Positions 33,120 through 45,144 of a DNA stretch of 64,000 nucleotides are shown piece by piece (position 1 is the stretch's first letter; every line of letters begins with the position of its first letter). A model generated the notes under the pieces. The model searched no databases, was not told the origin of the DNA, and worked only from the letters and a program-made list of their open reading frames with translations. The stretch lies in assembly GCA_037157565.1 (NCBI GenBank), contig JAZHRO010000063.1, positions 91,478,001 to 91,542,000 of the forward strand. Reading direction: 5' to 3'. Position numbers and translations under genes: made by a program. The stretch is from Thalassia testudinum. Lineage: Eukaryota > Streptophyta > Magnoliopsida > Alismatales > Hydrocharitaceae.

Positions 33120-34811
33120 TGATAGACGATTTTTCGCTTTGCGTTATAGTATTTAAGTGGTGGAAAAATAGACTAATAAAAAACAATGAAAATAACCACT
33201 CGCAGATGAGCGGGTCATGTCCACGGGGAGGCAATTATGCAATCAACACTTAATTATTTAATGTTATTTCGGATAGTGCAAAATCCCTATTCAAATCTAA
33301 CTTAAAATGTGAAGGAAAGTAGATTTGCAATAACTTCAAAAGATATGGGTATATGTGCAATTTTTCCTCACAGCAATCCTCAATAAATTTATGATGAATT
33401 TATGCAATTGTCATGTGATGTGTACTAAAGACAATTAGTACTTAAGTTAAGCCCAAAATTAATATTTAAACTAGTTAATATCAATACCATGCAATTATAA
33501 AGAACTATGAGTGTTCGAACGCAATTCTGCCATAATATAATAATAAAAAAATCAAATTAGGTGGCAATGGCATTGAATGTAAATTTTAATTGGTGGGGAA
33601 AACAGGGCTTTTTTCCTCTCTCCTCCTCGTAAGAGAGAGAGAGAGAACCGTGGGGCTGTCGCAAGGCTCAGGAGGACGACGAGGTCGAGGGCTCTCCGGT
33701 GGTGGTAGCGACGGTGACGGAGGTGGCTGGAGGTGGCCGGCGGAGGTGGACGGAGCTCCGGCCTATTGAACAAGGAGGCGGAGTTGCTACTGCATTGCTT
33801 GTGGTTGGTGGCCTGTGCGCGCTGGTGTGCAGGCGTGCGCGTGCTGGTGCGCCAGTAGATGGGAAGTGGAGCGCGCTGCCTGCGGTGGGAAGTTGTAGGG
33901 CGTGGGCGTTTGCTTGAGAGGTTGGAGCACGCGCGGTTAGGCATGCGGCTCCTGCGGTCTGCTTGCAGAAAGGAGGGTGCGGCAGTGGTGAAGGTGCGTG
34001 GCTGCAGGCTGAGGCGTGGGTGTTGCGGGGAGGTTGAAGGCGCTGGCTAGGATGGCTGCAGGGTGGAGGGGGGCACGCTGGAAGATGGCGTGAGGGCCTG
34101 CAGCAGGGCACGTGGTTGAGAGCGCCTGCAGCAGGGTGCGCTGGAGATGGCGTGCGGGTAGGTGCTTGCGGAGGCTGGAGCAGGCGCTGCAGGGTAGGCA
34201 GCGTGCTGAAGGTATATGAGCGGTAGGGCGCACTAGTGTGCGCCTGCGGTGGTTGGAAGGAGCGGGCACCATGCTGGAGAGCGCTAGGCATGAGCTCTAG
34301 GCAATGAAGACTTGGTGATGAAGGAGCGGGCATAGGTGGGCAGTGTGCTTGGATTGGAGAAGCGGCTGGAGATCTGCACGCGGAGAAGATGTAGATCCTT
34401 GTCCACAGTGCACGCTGGGTAGTTCCCCGCCAGGGGGAAGATGGATTTCCAGTGCACGCCGCCTCTTCTCTTTAACTCCTCTCTCTCTTGCGTGCGCCAA
34501 TCAAGGGATTTTCAAATCCCTTCAGGAGGCTATTGGGGAGACGCCGGCGGCTGTTGAAGGTGGCCGATAGAAAGGGAAAAGAGCAGTTGCCGGTTAAAAG
34601 GGTAATTTACCCTTTCCTCCTCATTCTTTTGCCACTTATTTTTCCTACACATAAAAAGAACATAATCATTACACAATAAATTATAGAATGCTATAAAATT
34701 AAATCATGATGCATACAATTATTCTATAACTTAGTGTAGTTATTAACAAACCTAAAATGTACAATTAAGGTTACTTAGGCGTAATATTAGTCCATTAAAA
34801 TGGACTCATCA
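33120..34811 (-). mobile_element. 5' LTR of element C
   Basis: Partner of 26637-28313, 15 bases longer, with small indels such as the one near 28018/34520. Tip hairpin at 34789-34806. A 221-codon open stretch (33668-34333) lies inside it but is Ala/Pro/His-rich from GC-biased DNA and not conserved as a protein. Confidence 0.85.
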
Positions 34812-37674
34812 TGCATCCTGGTGAAGGGAGGGCTAAAAGAAATCTCACTGCAACACCTTGGCTACAGTTTTCCACCCAGAGAAATGGCCTCCGCAGGCCT
34901 GATCGTGGCAGAAGGATAGCACACTGGGGAACTCGCTGTCAGGAATACAGCGACGGATGATTTGATCAGCATCTATTTGAAAAAGAAGTGGATTATCCCA
35001 GAAATAATAGTTTGCTTCTGCCATGAGACACTCGCGCTGGTTTTTAGGCCAGCCACGTGGAAGGGATCCAGAAGCAAGGTAATTGGCAATGTCGGCATAC
35101 CAAGGTCCACTTGCCACATTAATTGCCATTAGGTGCTCATCAGGAAAAATCTGATTGATCGGCAGAGTAAGTCAAATATGGTCAGGGTCTAGTCTTGAAA
35201 GATGATCAGCCACAACATTCTAGGCTCTGGCCTTATCGCGGATCTCAATGTCAAATTCTTGGAGCAGAAGGATCCAACGAATCAGTCTAGGCTTGGCATC
35301 CTTCTTGTGCATGAGATGGTGAATGGCCGCGTGATCAGTGAAAACAATAACGTGTGAGCCCAGAAGATAAGAGCGGAATTTCTTCATCCCAAAGACGACC
35401 GCCGGCAGTTCTTTCTCAGTGGTAGTATAATTACGCTGGGCCTCGTCCAACGTCTTACTGGTGTAGTACACCACGAAGGGGTGTCTATCGCATCTTTGTC
35501 CCAGGATGGCTCCGACTGCAAGGTCGGAAGCGTCACACATGAGTTCAAAGTCGAGGGACCAATCAGGTGGCTGGAGAATAGGGGCCTTGGTGACAGCATT
35601 ACGCAGCTGCGTTAATGCTCGTATGCAGTCGGGGCCCATATCGAAGGGTACGTCGGTCGATAGGAGATGAGTTAAAGGTCGGGAAATCTTGGAGAAATCT
35701 TTGATAAATCTCCTATAGAAACCGACGTGTCCCAGGAAGGAGCAGATTTGTTTGACAGAGCCAAGCACAGGTAAATCAGTAATTACATCAAGCTTAGCTC
35801 TGTCAACCTCGATACCCTTATCGGAGATGATATGTCTGAGAACAATTCCCTTGTGTACCATAAAATGACTTTTTCCAGGAAAGCACGAGGTTTACATCAA
35901 TACATCTCCTAAGGATACAGGTCAGGTTGGCAAGACAGTCATCGAAAGATGGTCCAAAGATCGAAATGTCATCCATGAAGACCTCGAGAAAGTCACCCAC
36001 CATGTCATGAAATATCTCCAGCATACATCTCTGGAAAGTTGGTGGCGCGTTGCAAAGTCCGAATGGCATCCTTCTAAATGCAAAGGTGTTGAAGGGGTAG
36101 GTAAATGTGATTTTCTCTTGGTCTCAGGGGTCAATTGCCACCTGGTTATATCCTGAGAATCCATCCAGGAAACAGAAAAATTTATTTCTTGCTAACCGCT
36201 CCAGGATTTGGTCAATGAAATGTAGCGGAAAGTGATCTTTCTTAGTTGCAGCATTGAGTTTCCTATAATCTACACACACTCTCCAAGATGTAGGAGTGCG
36301 TGTAGGGATGGATTCGCCCCTGTCATTGACATGGATGGTGAGTCCCTCCTTTTTGGGCACGATGTGAATCGGACTCACCTAGGGGCTATCGCTGATCGGG
36401 TAGATTATACCCGCATCCAACCACTTAATAATTTCCTTTTTAACGACCTCTCGCATGTTAGGGCTGAGACGTCGCTGCATCTCGCAGAAAGGTCGAGCCT
36501 CCTCCTCCGTATATATACGGTGAGTGCAGTAGGAGGGGTTAATGCCAGATAAGTCTGATAAAGACCATCCAATGGCTTCCTTGTGTTCCATACGGACCTC
36601 CATTAGTTTGCACTCTTGCTCCTTGGTCAATTTTGAACTAATGATTACGGGGAGCATTTCATTTGGTCCCAGGAAAACATATTTATGTGTACTAGGCAGC
36701 TCTTTCAGCTCGGGAGTGGATGGTGAAAGATCTGGCATTTCTTGGGACGAGAGTGTCCCAGGCTGATCAAAAAATAAGTCAGGAAGAAGAAGTTGGCCCT
36801 CAGATTGGCCAAGAAGAGGGGCTTCTTGGATAGATGGATTCAAAAAGGAATAGCCCCAGTGAGAAGTATATGGGCTCAAGGTCCCAGTGTGCATTTGCAA
36901 ATATGCCTGATTTGGCGGGAAAGAAAGGGCAATCCGATCTTCAAGAGTGTGGACCGGTGGTGAATAGCCCGGATATGACTCAGATCACGAGGTATGGGAA
37001 GTGGAGAAAACCTCGTCAGAAGTCCAGTCAGGAGAAGGTATGGGACAAGGGAGAGATGGGGGAACGTCACAATATGTGTCGGTCAGGCAATTGTCAGTGT
37101 TTACAGGTAATCCGCAGTAGTCAGAATAGGTCCCAATTAGTCCGATACACGCACTAACAGCCATGTCCTCGTCAGACATGTCATCCTCGATGCAATCGCA
37201 ATCAAAGTTCTTGGCTGCCTTGAAGATGTTAAGCTTGATTTTTTCAGATCCAACGACAATCCCAATACATCTCGACTCGCAGTCAATAAGGGCACGAGCT
37301 GTGGCCAAGAAAGGTCGACCGAGGATGATCGGACAATCAGAAAGTGAGTTAGGAACTTCCATATCTAAAACAAGAAAGTCAACAGGAAAACAGAGACTGT
37401 TGACCCTAACCACCACGTCTTCCACCACACCCTTCGAAATTTTGACAGAGCGATCTGCCAACTGTAATGTGACAGGGGTGGGTTTCAGATTTCCCAAGGA
37501 AAATTTTTCGAGCATGATGGTTGGTATAAGATTTATGGAAGATCCTAGATCAAGCAGGGCATGGTTAAAATTGCAGCCTTGGATGCTATAGGAAATAAGC
37601 GGTGTGCCCGGATCTTTCTGCTTCAGTGGTAGGTTTGACAGTATAACACAACTCGCATGAGGCGAGAGAACCAC
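34812..37674 (-). pseudogene. Protease-RT-RNase H-integrase N-terminus of central Athila
   Basis: In order on the minus strand: protease with DLGSSINLIP and ILGRPFLAT (37674-36985); a linker and RT N-terminus to IIYPISDS (36900-36379); RT fingers with [15 protein letters not shown] (36378-36124); RT palm with FMDDISIFG (36069-35818); RNase H with CDASDLAVG and TEKEL (35861-35220); and the integrase HHCC start with [12 protein letters not shown] (35129-34845). Breaks include TAG in place of Trp after PISDS, TGA before DQEK, a frame jump near 35840, and TGA and TAG just before the element C junction. Gypsy order (RT-RH-IN) and Athila-type residues are clear; the gene is dead. Confidence 0.85.
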
Positions 37675-37966
37675 CGGATTCTTCGTTTTCTTTGACTGTT
37701 GCCTGGGTGTTGTGTAGTCTTTGAAAAATCAGGCGATAGTAGGTATGTGGTCGATAGCCTCGAGCAGGGGTACCTTGATTTCTACATCCCTGAACAAATT
37801 ACGCAGGTTATCAAAGGCCTGTGTCTTTCTTCTTGCCTTTTGGCTCCCTCAGTAGAGCCTCAGGGAATGAGACTGATTCTGGCACCAATTTGGGTGTATC
37901 ATCCTCTCGCAAATGCGGTGCGCATCCCGAATGAGAGGGCGATGAAGAAGACGGGCCAGGATCAAG

Positions 37967-38800
37967 TCAAAGCAGATCAACGGTCTGCTTACCGCTCCTC
38001 GTAGTGATAGCATTGGATGATGCGGGTCCAGTGTGATCATACGGCGGAGGAGGGTTCGCAATAGGGACATAAGAGTGAGGTGCTGCAGCAGGATTAGCCT
38101 GAAATCCCGGTGGAATGCTCGGAGCTTGCAGAATTTGATGAACCTGCCCCTGAGAAGGTCGTACCTGTGGTTGAGGACCACGAGGTATGAAATTTCGCGG
38201 GTTGGGAACAGGTTGGGCTATTAGAGTGCCCTGAGATCGAGTCGCCATGCGTAGTTGACTAATCTCAGCATTCTGCTGTGCTAATTGGTGCTGAAGAGAG
38301 GTCATGTTCTCTTCATGGCGCTTTGACATTTCCATCATCATTTGCATCAATTTATCAAGAGGACTTGATGCATGTTCTGTTTGCGGTATGCAAGGGCCTG
38401 ATGGCAGATTCGCCACAGGATTAGATTGGGCCCTTGGGATGACGGGTGCGGACGGTCGCATTGGTCCACCCGCGGGGTTTTGGCACTGCGGGTTGTTGGA
38501 CCATGTGAAATTTGGATGATTTCGCCACCCTGGGTTATAAGTGGCAAAAAATGGGTTGTTTCCCAAGGAGCAAGCGTCTTCTATGCCAGAAGACGCGTTC
38601 ACATGTAAATATGCATCCGAGCACACGAAGACTTGGTCCTCCGTGTCAAAATACTGGCTTGCAGAAGCTAGATCCATATGACTTACCGAATCGCTTGGCG
38701 CGACACTCGGTAAGGAAGGTCTTACGGGGTTTCTCGGGATAAGCCTGGTGTTGGAAGAATTGGGATTGTGACGAAGTGGTGAGAAGGTCTTACGGCGCTA
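37967..38800 (-). pseudogene. gag C-terminal half of central Athila
   Basis: The open stretch of 236 residues from 38677 includes NPFFATYNPGWRNHPNF and WSNN, the Athila Gag signature after the zinc finger, then a Met/Gln-rich coiled-coil-like part (LDKLMQMMMEMS, QHQLAQQNAEISQL). The first Cys of a knuckle appears only in relics (EDACSLG). Reading frames continue to about 38800 without a good start, where the LTR fragment begins. Gag packages the RNA; this copy is truncated. Confidence 0.7.
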
Positions 38801-38812
38801 GAAAAGAGTGTA

Positions 38813-39510
38813 TGGTCAGGTCTGCATAGGTCGTGTTAAGATGGTGATTTAATCGTTGAAATGAGTATAGTGGTTAACCTAAATCGAGCCTAACCATCTC
38901 TTTACAATTTTTTTTTTTACTTGGCCTATTTGATTTTATCTTGGTCACTTTTAAGCCGAGGGTTGAACTTAGGGAAGCAGGATTAGAAGTGAACAAGTTT
39001 CTATGCCTTTCCTACAATGAATCTCTTCTGTTCGTTTATTATGTTTTTGGTGTTTTTCTATTTAATATTTTTTTCTGATAATTTTTGTCCTTAAGGTACA
39101 CCCTCAAAATCAGGTTCTTAGCTTTGAGCCAAATTAGGGTTCCCAAAATTGGTCTTGCTATTCGCAAGACTGAGTACTTGCAAGTCAAGGATTATCTTTT
39201 CTCTTTTGTATATTTTTTTCTTACCTTTTTACTGGCAGGAAAGTGAAACAGAAATAAAGTAAATATAGTATATATATATGTATATATTATATATGTATAA
39301 AGGGGTGGGGGTGGAGGTGGAAATGGCATGTAGCACGGTGTCGAGTTGGTCGTCGTCTAGAAAGACGCAACCAACAGGACGAAGTGGTGCATGGAGTGTA
39401 GGATGGATGGGTGAAAGATGTGTGCCAAAAACACTTTCTGTAAGAGTGTATCGGGGAATATCAGCAACTGGTGCAGATATTCCCATGATACAACGTATGG
39501 TAGGTGATAT

Positions 39511-39545
<35 letters not shown>

Positions 39546-39676
39546 TTATAAGTATATAGGTGTATATGTAGTTATATATGTATATATATATATAGATATG
39601 TAAATATATGTATAGATAGATGTATGTATATGTATATATATGTATGTATATATAACTATATATACAAATATAGATA

Positions 39677-39727
<51 letters not shown>

Positions 39728-40903
39728 GTATGTATATACATAGTAATATATGTATATAGTTATATATATGTGTATATGCATATATATATATATATTGGTA
39801 TAAGTATCTATGTATATAGATATATGTAGATAAATAAATATACATATATATCGTTATAGATATATATGGATATATGTATGTATATTTTTATATATATATG
39901 TGTATAAATATATGTATATATATGTATATATATATATGTATATATACTTATACTTAGTTGTATAGGTAATAATATATATATATATTTATACGTATATAAA
40001 TATATGTATATATGTAAATATATATGTGTATATACATATATATATAAGTATATAGATGTATATATATATGTATGTATGTATACTAATACTTAGTTATATA
40101 AGTACTAATATATGTATAGATATATGTATTTATATATATATGTATATAAATATATATGTATATATATATATCAGTATATAGTAGTGTATAAGTGAGTAGG
40201 TGTGTGTACGAGAGTGTGTGTGTGTGTCTGCAGGAGGGAGTGAGAGAGTGCCGTGAGAGAGAGAGAGAGAGAGCGCGCTGCTGGAGTGAAGAAGCACGGA
40301 GAGTTAAGTCGTCCTGACGCAGCTGCCGATGTCTGATGACCATGCGCAAGTGCAGGCGCGTAGGCACGCGAAGATGCACGCGCACGTAGGAGGGAGTGAG
40401 CGTGAGGAAGGGATCGCAGCGCACCGCGCTACGTGCTGAGGTGGGTGCGGGCGAAGAAACAGGTGCTTGCGAATGCGAGAGCAGGTGCGGAGAGAGACGC
40501 GGGCGCGGGCGTGCGCGGACAGGCTGGCGACGGTCGCGGCATGGAGAGAGAGCGCCGGGTGACGGATAAATGAGAAACTTGCTGGTCACCGCACTGTAGC
40601 CACAATGTCGCGCTCTCTAGCGTGAACAGTGGCTACAGTGCTCGCTCGGCTCGCGCGACCGCCTGTTGGCAGTTCTGCGTGTGCGAGCGTCGCTGAGCGA
40701 GATGGCGCACACGCGGAAGGACTGCGTCGGCTGCTGGCGAGCACGTTGAGGGGCGAGGGCGACCTGCTGGCTCGTGCGGAAAGAGCTGCGCGGGCTGCTG
40801 GCGTGCGCGGTGGCCTACGCACGCGGAAGAAGAGTCTGGTGCCGTGCTGCTGCTGTGCTTGAGCTTCAAAGCTCGGCTCTGCGGCAATGGCGGGGTTGGC
40901 TTG
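38813..40903 (-). mobile_element. Extra LTR fragment inside gag of central Athila
   Basis: Colinear with 42653-44905 of the 5' LTR, including its own (TA)n tract (39270-40180). The left end keeps the 12-base spacer (AGAAAAGAGTGTA type) and the first 9-10 bases of the PBS, then switches to gag. The right end stops at 40903, where gag core sequence (LDEVSVVQKKLDEL) begins. U3 beyond that point is missing. It is neither a solo LTR with duplications nor a normal LTR. Confidence 0.65.
39270..40180. repeat. (TA)n-rich microsatellite tract, copy 2
   Basis: Same place in R-U5 as copy 1, with different run lengths, followed by GT and GA runs (40200-40272). Confidence 0.9.
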
Positions 40904-41215
40904 AAGCTCGTCCAGCTTCTTTTGCACGACGGAGACTTCATCCAATTTCTGTGTGATAAGGCTGAGATCTGTGGATGAATGGGAGGGTCCCGTGTCAACT
41001 TTGTGGACATTACAGGGCAGGTTGGTACGATTGAAGGCAACAATGGAAGCATTGTTCATTGAGTTTTCTCTCATATTTTCAAATAATTCGAATGCTCAAT
41101 TCTCATCTTTATTCATGAAATTCCCTCCACAGGAAGCGTCTGCGATCTGCTTCAAAGTCTCATTTAGCCCACATGAGGAGGACGATTGAGCTTCTTTTCT
41201 AAATTTATCAGGCAA
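40904..41215 (-). pseudogene. gag core fragment of central Athila
   Basis: The minus strand gives GLNETLKQIADASCGGNFMNK, a stop, then AFELFENMRENS and a coiled-coil-like ITQKLDEVSVVQKKLDEL. This is the C-terminal part of the Athila capsid-like domain (compare the IDAS..GG and NEAFELFE pattern of the family). It ends where the LTR fragment starts. The N-terminal gag is absent. Confidence 0.6.
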
Positions 41216-42620
41216 TTCACACATTTCAGGGTTTTATGACCTCCTCCTAAACATGCACTACCGCAGGAAGAATTGGGGGGATAAGAAGGGAAAAGAGATG
41301 AGAGAAATGATGCCGCAAAGGTACACTTGATGACAAATTAATACAATCAAATTCCTAACCTCTACAGTGTGCCCTTAGACCTAAAGATCTAAGTTACCTA
41401 CTATCACGACCTACGGAACCGAATGCGAGCACCACGAAACCACTGGGCCAGATTGAAAGGCCATTTGCCCCAGTCTTAGACACCCAATAGCACACGGGAA
41501 CCCTCACTAGCACGTAGGCACTACACGCAGGTAGTTAGACCTCCAATCCTTAATAAGGGTCAAGTTGCTACCAATTTTAGTTAGAGGCTTAGGATTAAGT
41601 GCTTCTAGAATGTGAGGGGCGTTATTTACGGATAATGCCCAAGTGATTGATTTTTAGAGTGTGTAAACCAAGCATGCAATGGGGAAATCGCCCTGAATTG
41701 AAGTTTTAATTGGTGAATGGTTTTTAGAATTCAACCTTAAGTAGTATGGATTTTAGGATTTCGCTGAATTACCAATTCAACCAATCTCCAGGTTTTGAGA
41801 GAATACAAGTTTTCTTCTAAGCCCAACAAACCCTTCTTCAATGTCATTTGGTTAATGCATGCTAAAATGCAATGGGCTTCCCTAGATGGAGATTTCTATG
41901 TGTGGATGCACGAATCAATTTTAGATTAGTGTGAAAGGGAGCTAAAGCACTTCAATTCAAGTGCTCCCAATCACCAAAATGATTTCCACACACAATGCTC
42001 AACTATAAGATAAAGAAAATCAAATTGTTGGGGTTGAAGTATTCGGGATTGAATCTTAGGCACTGAAAGGTTGTGGTGGGATTGGAATCAACTCAATTCC
42101 AAGTCTCCCCACCAAAAAGGTGATCCCGAATTGTAGATAAATGAGGCGAAGAGGGATAGCAATCAATCTTCTTATTTTTGCCTCAAAGAATACTTCACAC
42201 AGCGAAAAATTCAAGAATCAAGATTCTTGGATCTTCGCTATGCGAAGTTTGGTGGGAAATCCCGGGGCGGTGGGAGTGATGGCAACCAATCAAATAAGTG
42301 ATTTTTAATCCACTTGCCCCAAGAGATCCAAATAAGTGTTTTTAGTTTTTTTTTTTTATATTATTAAGGTGACAAGTTGACCTAAGTTGCTAAGAAACAA
42401 TGACCTACTTGTTCAGCAACGTGTGTGAAGCTCCAGTGCAGTGCAGGCATCTTCACGCTCTCGTTCCCACCTTGGATCTGCCCACGTCTCTGACTTCGTC
42501 TGCCTGCATTCTCCTTGCAACTGGTTCACCTGCACACCAACAAACATAAACACCCGTGAAGAGAAGGGTGTGAGAAGAGAAAAATTAAAGGAATGGAGTA
42601 GAAACTTACTTGAATGAGCA
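41216..42620 (-). other. Leader region of central Athila
   Basis: 1.4 kb without a credible ORF between PBS and gag fragment. A T-rich run at 42349-42359. No other signal recognised. Confidence 0.5.
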
Positions 42621-42640
42621 CTTCCCTGGCAACGGCACCA
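42621..42640 (-). other. Primer binding site of central Athila
   Basis: The minus strand reads TGGTGCCGTTGCCAGGGAAG, a tRNA-Asp-type PBS with a TGGTGCC start in place of TGGCGCC. It is 12 bases from the LTR end (42653), a longer spacer than in A (3) or C (4). Confidence 0.75.
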
Positions 42641-43099
42641 GAAAAGAGTGTATGGTCGGGCCCGGATAGGTCGTGTTAAGATGGTGATTTAATCGTTGAA
42701 ATGAGTATAATGGTTAACCTAAATCGAGCCTAACCATCTCTTTACAAATTTTTTTTTACCTAGCCTATTTGATTTTATCTTGGTTACTTTTAAGCCCAGG
42801 GTCGAACTCAGGGAAGCGGGATTAGAAGTGAACAAGTTTCTACGCCTTTCATACAATGAATCTCTTCCGTTCGTTTATTATGTTTTTGGTGTTTTTCTAT
42901 TTAAGATTTTTTTCTGATAATTTTTGTCCTCGAGGTACACCCTCAAAATCAGGTTCTTGGCTTTGAGCCAAATTAGAGTTCCCAAAACTAGTCTTGCTAT
43001 TCGCAAGACTAAGTACCTGTAAGTCAAGGATTATCTTTTCTCTTTTGTATATATTTTTTTTATCTTTTTACTGGCAGGAAAGAGTAATAGAAATAAAGT

Positions 43100-43466
43100 G
43101 AATATAGTATATATATATGTATATATTATATATGGATAAAGGGGTGGGGGTGGAGGTGGAAATGGCGTGTAGCACGGTGTCGAGTTGGTCATCCTCTAGA
43201 AAGATGCAACCAACGGGACGAAGTGCTGCGTGGAGTGTAGGATGGATGGGTGAAAGATATGTGCGAAAAACGCTTTTTGTACGCGTGTATCGGGGAATAT
43301 CAGCAACTGGTGCAGATATTCCCACGATACAACGTATGGTAGGTGATATGAAAATATATATATATGTATATATATATGTAAATATTTATATATATATATA
43401 TATATCTCTCTCTCTCTCTAAATATATATGGTTATAATTATATAGGTGTATATGTAGTTATATATG

Positions 43467-43498
<32 letters not shown>

Positions 43499-43534
43499 GA
43501 TAAGTAAATATATGTATAGATAGATGTATGTATA

Positions 43535-43568
<34 letters not shown>

Positions 43569-43729
43569 AAATTGTATATATATGTATGTATATATAAGTA
43601 TATATATAAATATAGATATGTATATATATATATGTATGTATATATATAGTAATATATGTATATAGTTATATATGTATATGCATATATATATATATTAGTA
43701 TAAGTATCTATGTATAAAGATATATGTAG

Positions 43730-43776
<47 letters not shown>

Positions 43777-43995
43777 TAGATATATATGGATATATGTATG
43801 TATATTTGTATATATATATATGTATAAATATATGTATATATATGTATATATATATATATGTATATATACTTATACTTAGTTGTATAGGTAATAATATATA
43901 TATAGATATATATATATAAATATATTTTTACGTATATAAATATATGTATTTATGTAAGCATATATGTGTATATATATATATATATAAGTATATAG

Positions 43996-44039
<44 letters not shown>

Positions 44040-44225
44040 GTATGTATCTATGTATGTATGTATGTATGTATGTATACTAATACTTAGTTATATAAGTACT
44101 AATATATGTATAGATATATGTATATATATATGTATATAAATATATATATATATATATATGTATGTATATATATATATATATATGTATGTATATATATATA
44201 TATATATATATATAAGTATATAGTA
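43100..44225. repeat. (TA)n-rich microsatellite tract, copy 3
   Basis: Longest of the three copies, with extra TATG (44025-44075) and CTCTCTCT (43406-43420) runs. Followed by GT and GA runs. Confidence 0.9.
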
Positions 44226-44971
44226 GTGTATAAGTGAGTGGGTGTGTGTGTGTGTGTATGTGTCTGCAGGAGGGAGTGAGAGAGTGCTGAGAGAGAGAGA
44301 GAGAGCACGCTGCTGGAGTGAAGAAGCGCGGAGAGTTAAGTCGTCCTGACGCAGCTGCAGACGTCTGATGGCCACACGCAGGTGTATGCGCGTAGGCGCG
44401 CGAAGACGCACGCGCACGTAGGAGGGAGTGAGCGCAAGGAAGGGACCGCAGCGCACCACGATGCACGCTGAGGTGGGTGCGGGCACTTGCGAACGCGAGA
44501 GCGGGCCGGGAGTGCGCGGACGGGCTGGTGACATTCGCGGCGTGGAGAGAGAGCGTCGGGTGACCAGATAAGTGAGAAACTTACCGGTCACCACACTGTA
44601 GCCACAGTGTTGCGCTCTCTTGCGTGAAGAGTGGCTACAGTGCACGCTCGGCTCGCGCGAGCACCTGCTGGCGGTTCTGCGTGTGCAGGCGCCGCTGAGC
44701 GAGCTAGTGTGCGTGCAGAAGGACTGTGCTGGCTGCTGGAGAGCGCGTTGAGGGGCGAGGGTGACCTGCTGGCACGCGCGGAAAGAGCTGCGTCGGCTGC
44801 TGGCATGCGCGGTGGCCTACGCACGCGGAAGAAGAGTCTGGTGCCATGCTGCTGCTGTGCTTGAGCTTCAAAGCTCGGCTCTGTGGCAATGGCGGGGTTG
44901 GCTTGGAACGACGAAACAAGGAAGAGAACCACCACGCCCACCGTCTCTTTGATGAGTTGGGCGGTGGTGGG

Positions 44972-45003
44972 ACTCACAGTGGTGGTTGTGCACCACTGTG
45001 AGT
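44972..45003. repeat. Perfect hairpin in U3 of central Athila
   Basis: ACTCACAGTGGTG, six-base loop, CACCACTGTGAGT; all 13 arm bases pair. Confidence 0.9.
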
Positions 45004-45136
45004 TGCTCCTGCCTGCAGCGTGGCTCTTCAAGGAGAAGAGAGGCTGCGTATGGAGGGGAGAGGGGAGGAGACGACCTGGAAGGGAAGCTGCTGTGTTGGG
45101 TGGACCAGGCTCCTTTCAAAGAAGAAAGCCGTGCCC

Positions 45137-45144
45137 TATTTAAA
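45137..45144 (-). promoter_or_regulatory. Candidate TATA box of central Athila 5' LTR
   Basis: The minus strand reads CTTTAAATAGGGCACGG, a TATA-like site in a non-repetitive part of U3. Confidence 0.45.

Larger units (their letters stand above)
26637..34811 (-). mobile_element. Element C: pol-less LTR element inside Athila integrase, duplication TGCAT
   Basis: LTRs 26637-28313 and 33120-34811 both read TGATAGA...CTCATCA on the plus strand. TGCAT occurs at 26632-26636 and 34812-34816, and the integrase reading frame continues across the pair. The PBS and PPT place the 5' end on the right. The 4.8 kb internal domain has a leader, a decayed protein of the A/D type and a non-coding tail, with no pol. 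About 12 differences in the first 150 LTR bases were counted by hand, so C also is not young, yet it must be younger than the Athila it interrupts. Confidence 0.9.

Noticed and set aside
33668..34333. 221-codon frame rich in Pro, Ala and His
   Set aside because: It lies wholly inside the element C LTR. The other LTR lacks the same frame, and composition alone explains it.
40586..41074. 162-codon frame joining gag core to Arg/Ala-rich sequence
   Set aside because: Only the first part is gag; the rest is LTR sequence read through after the rearrangement. It is not a new fusion gene.
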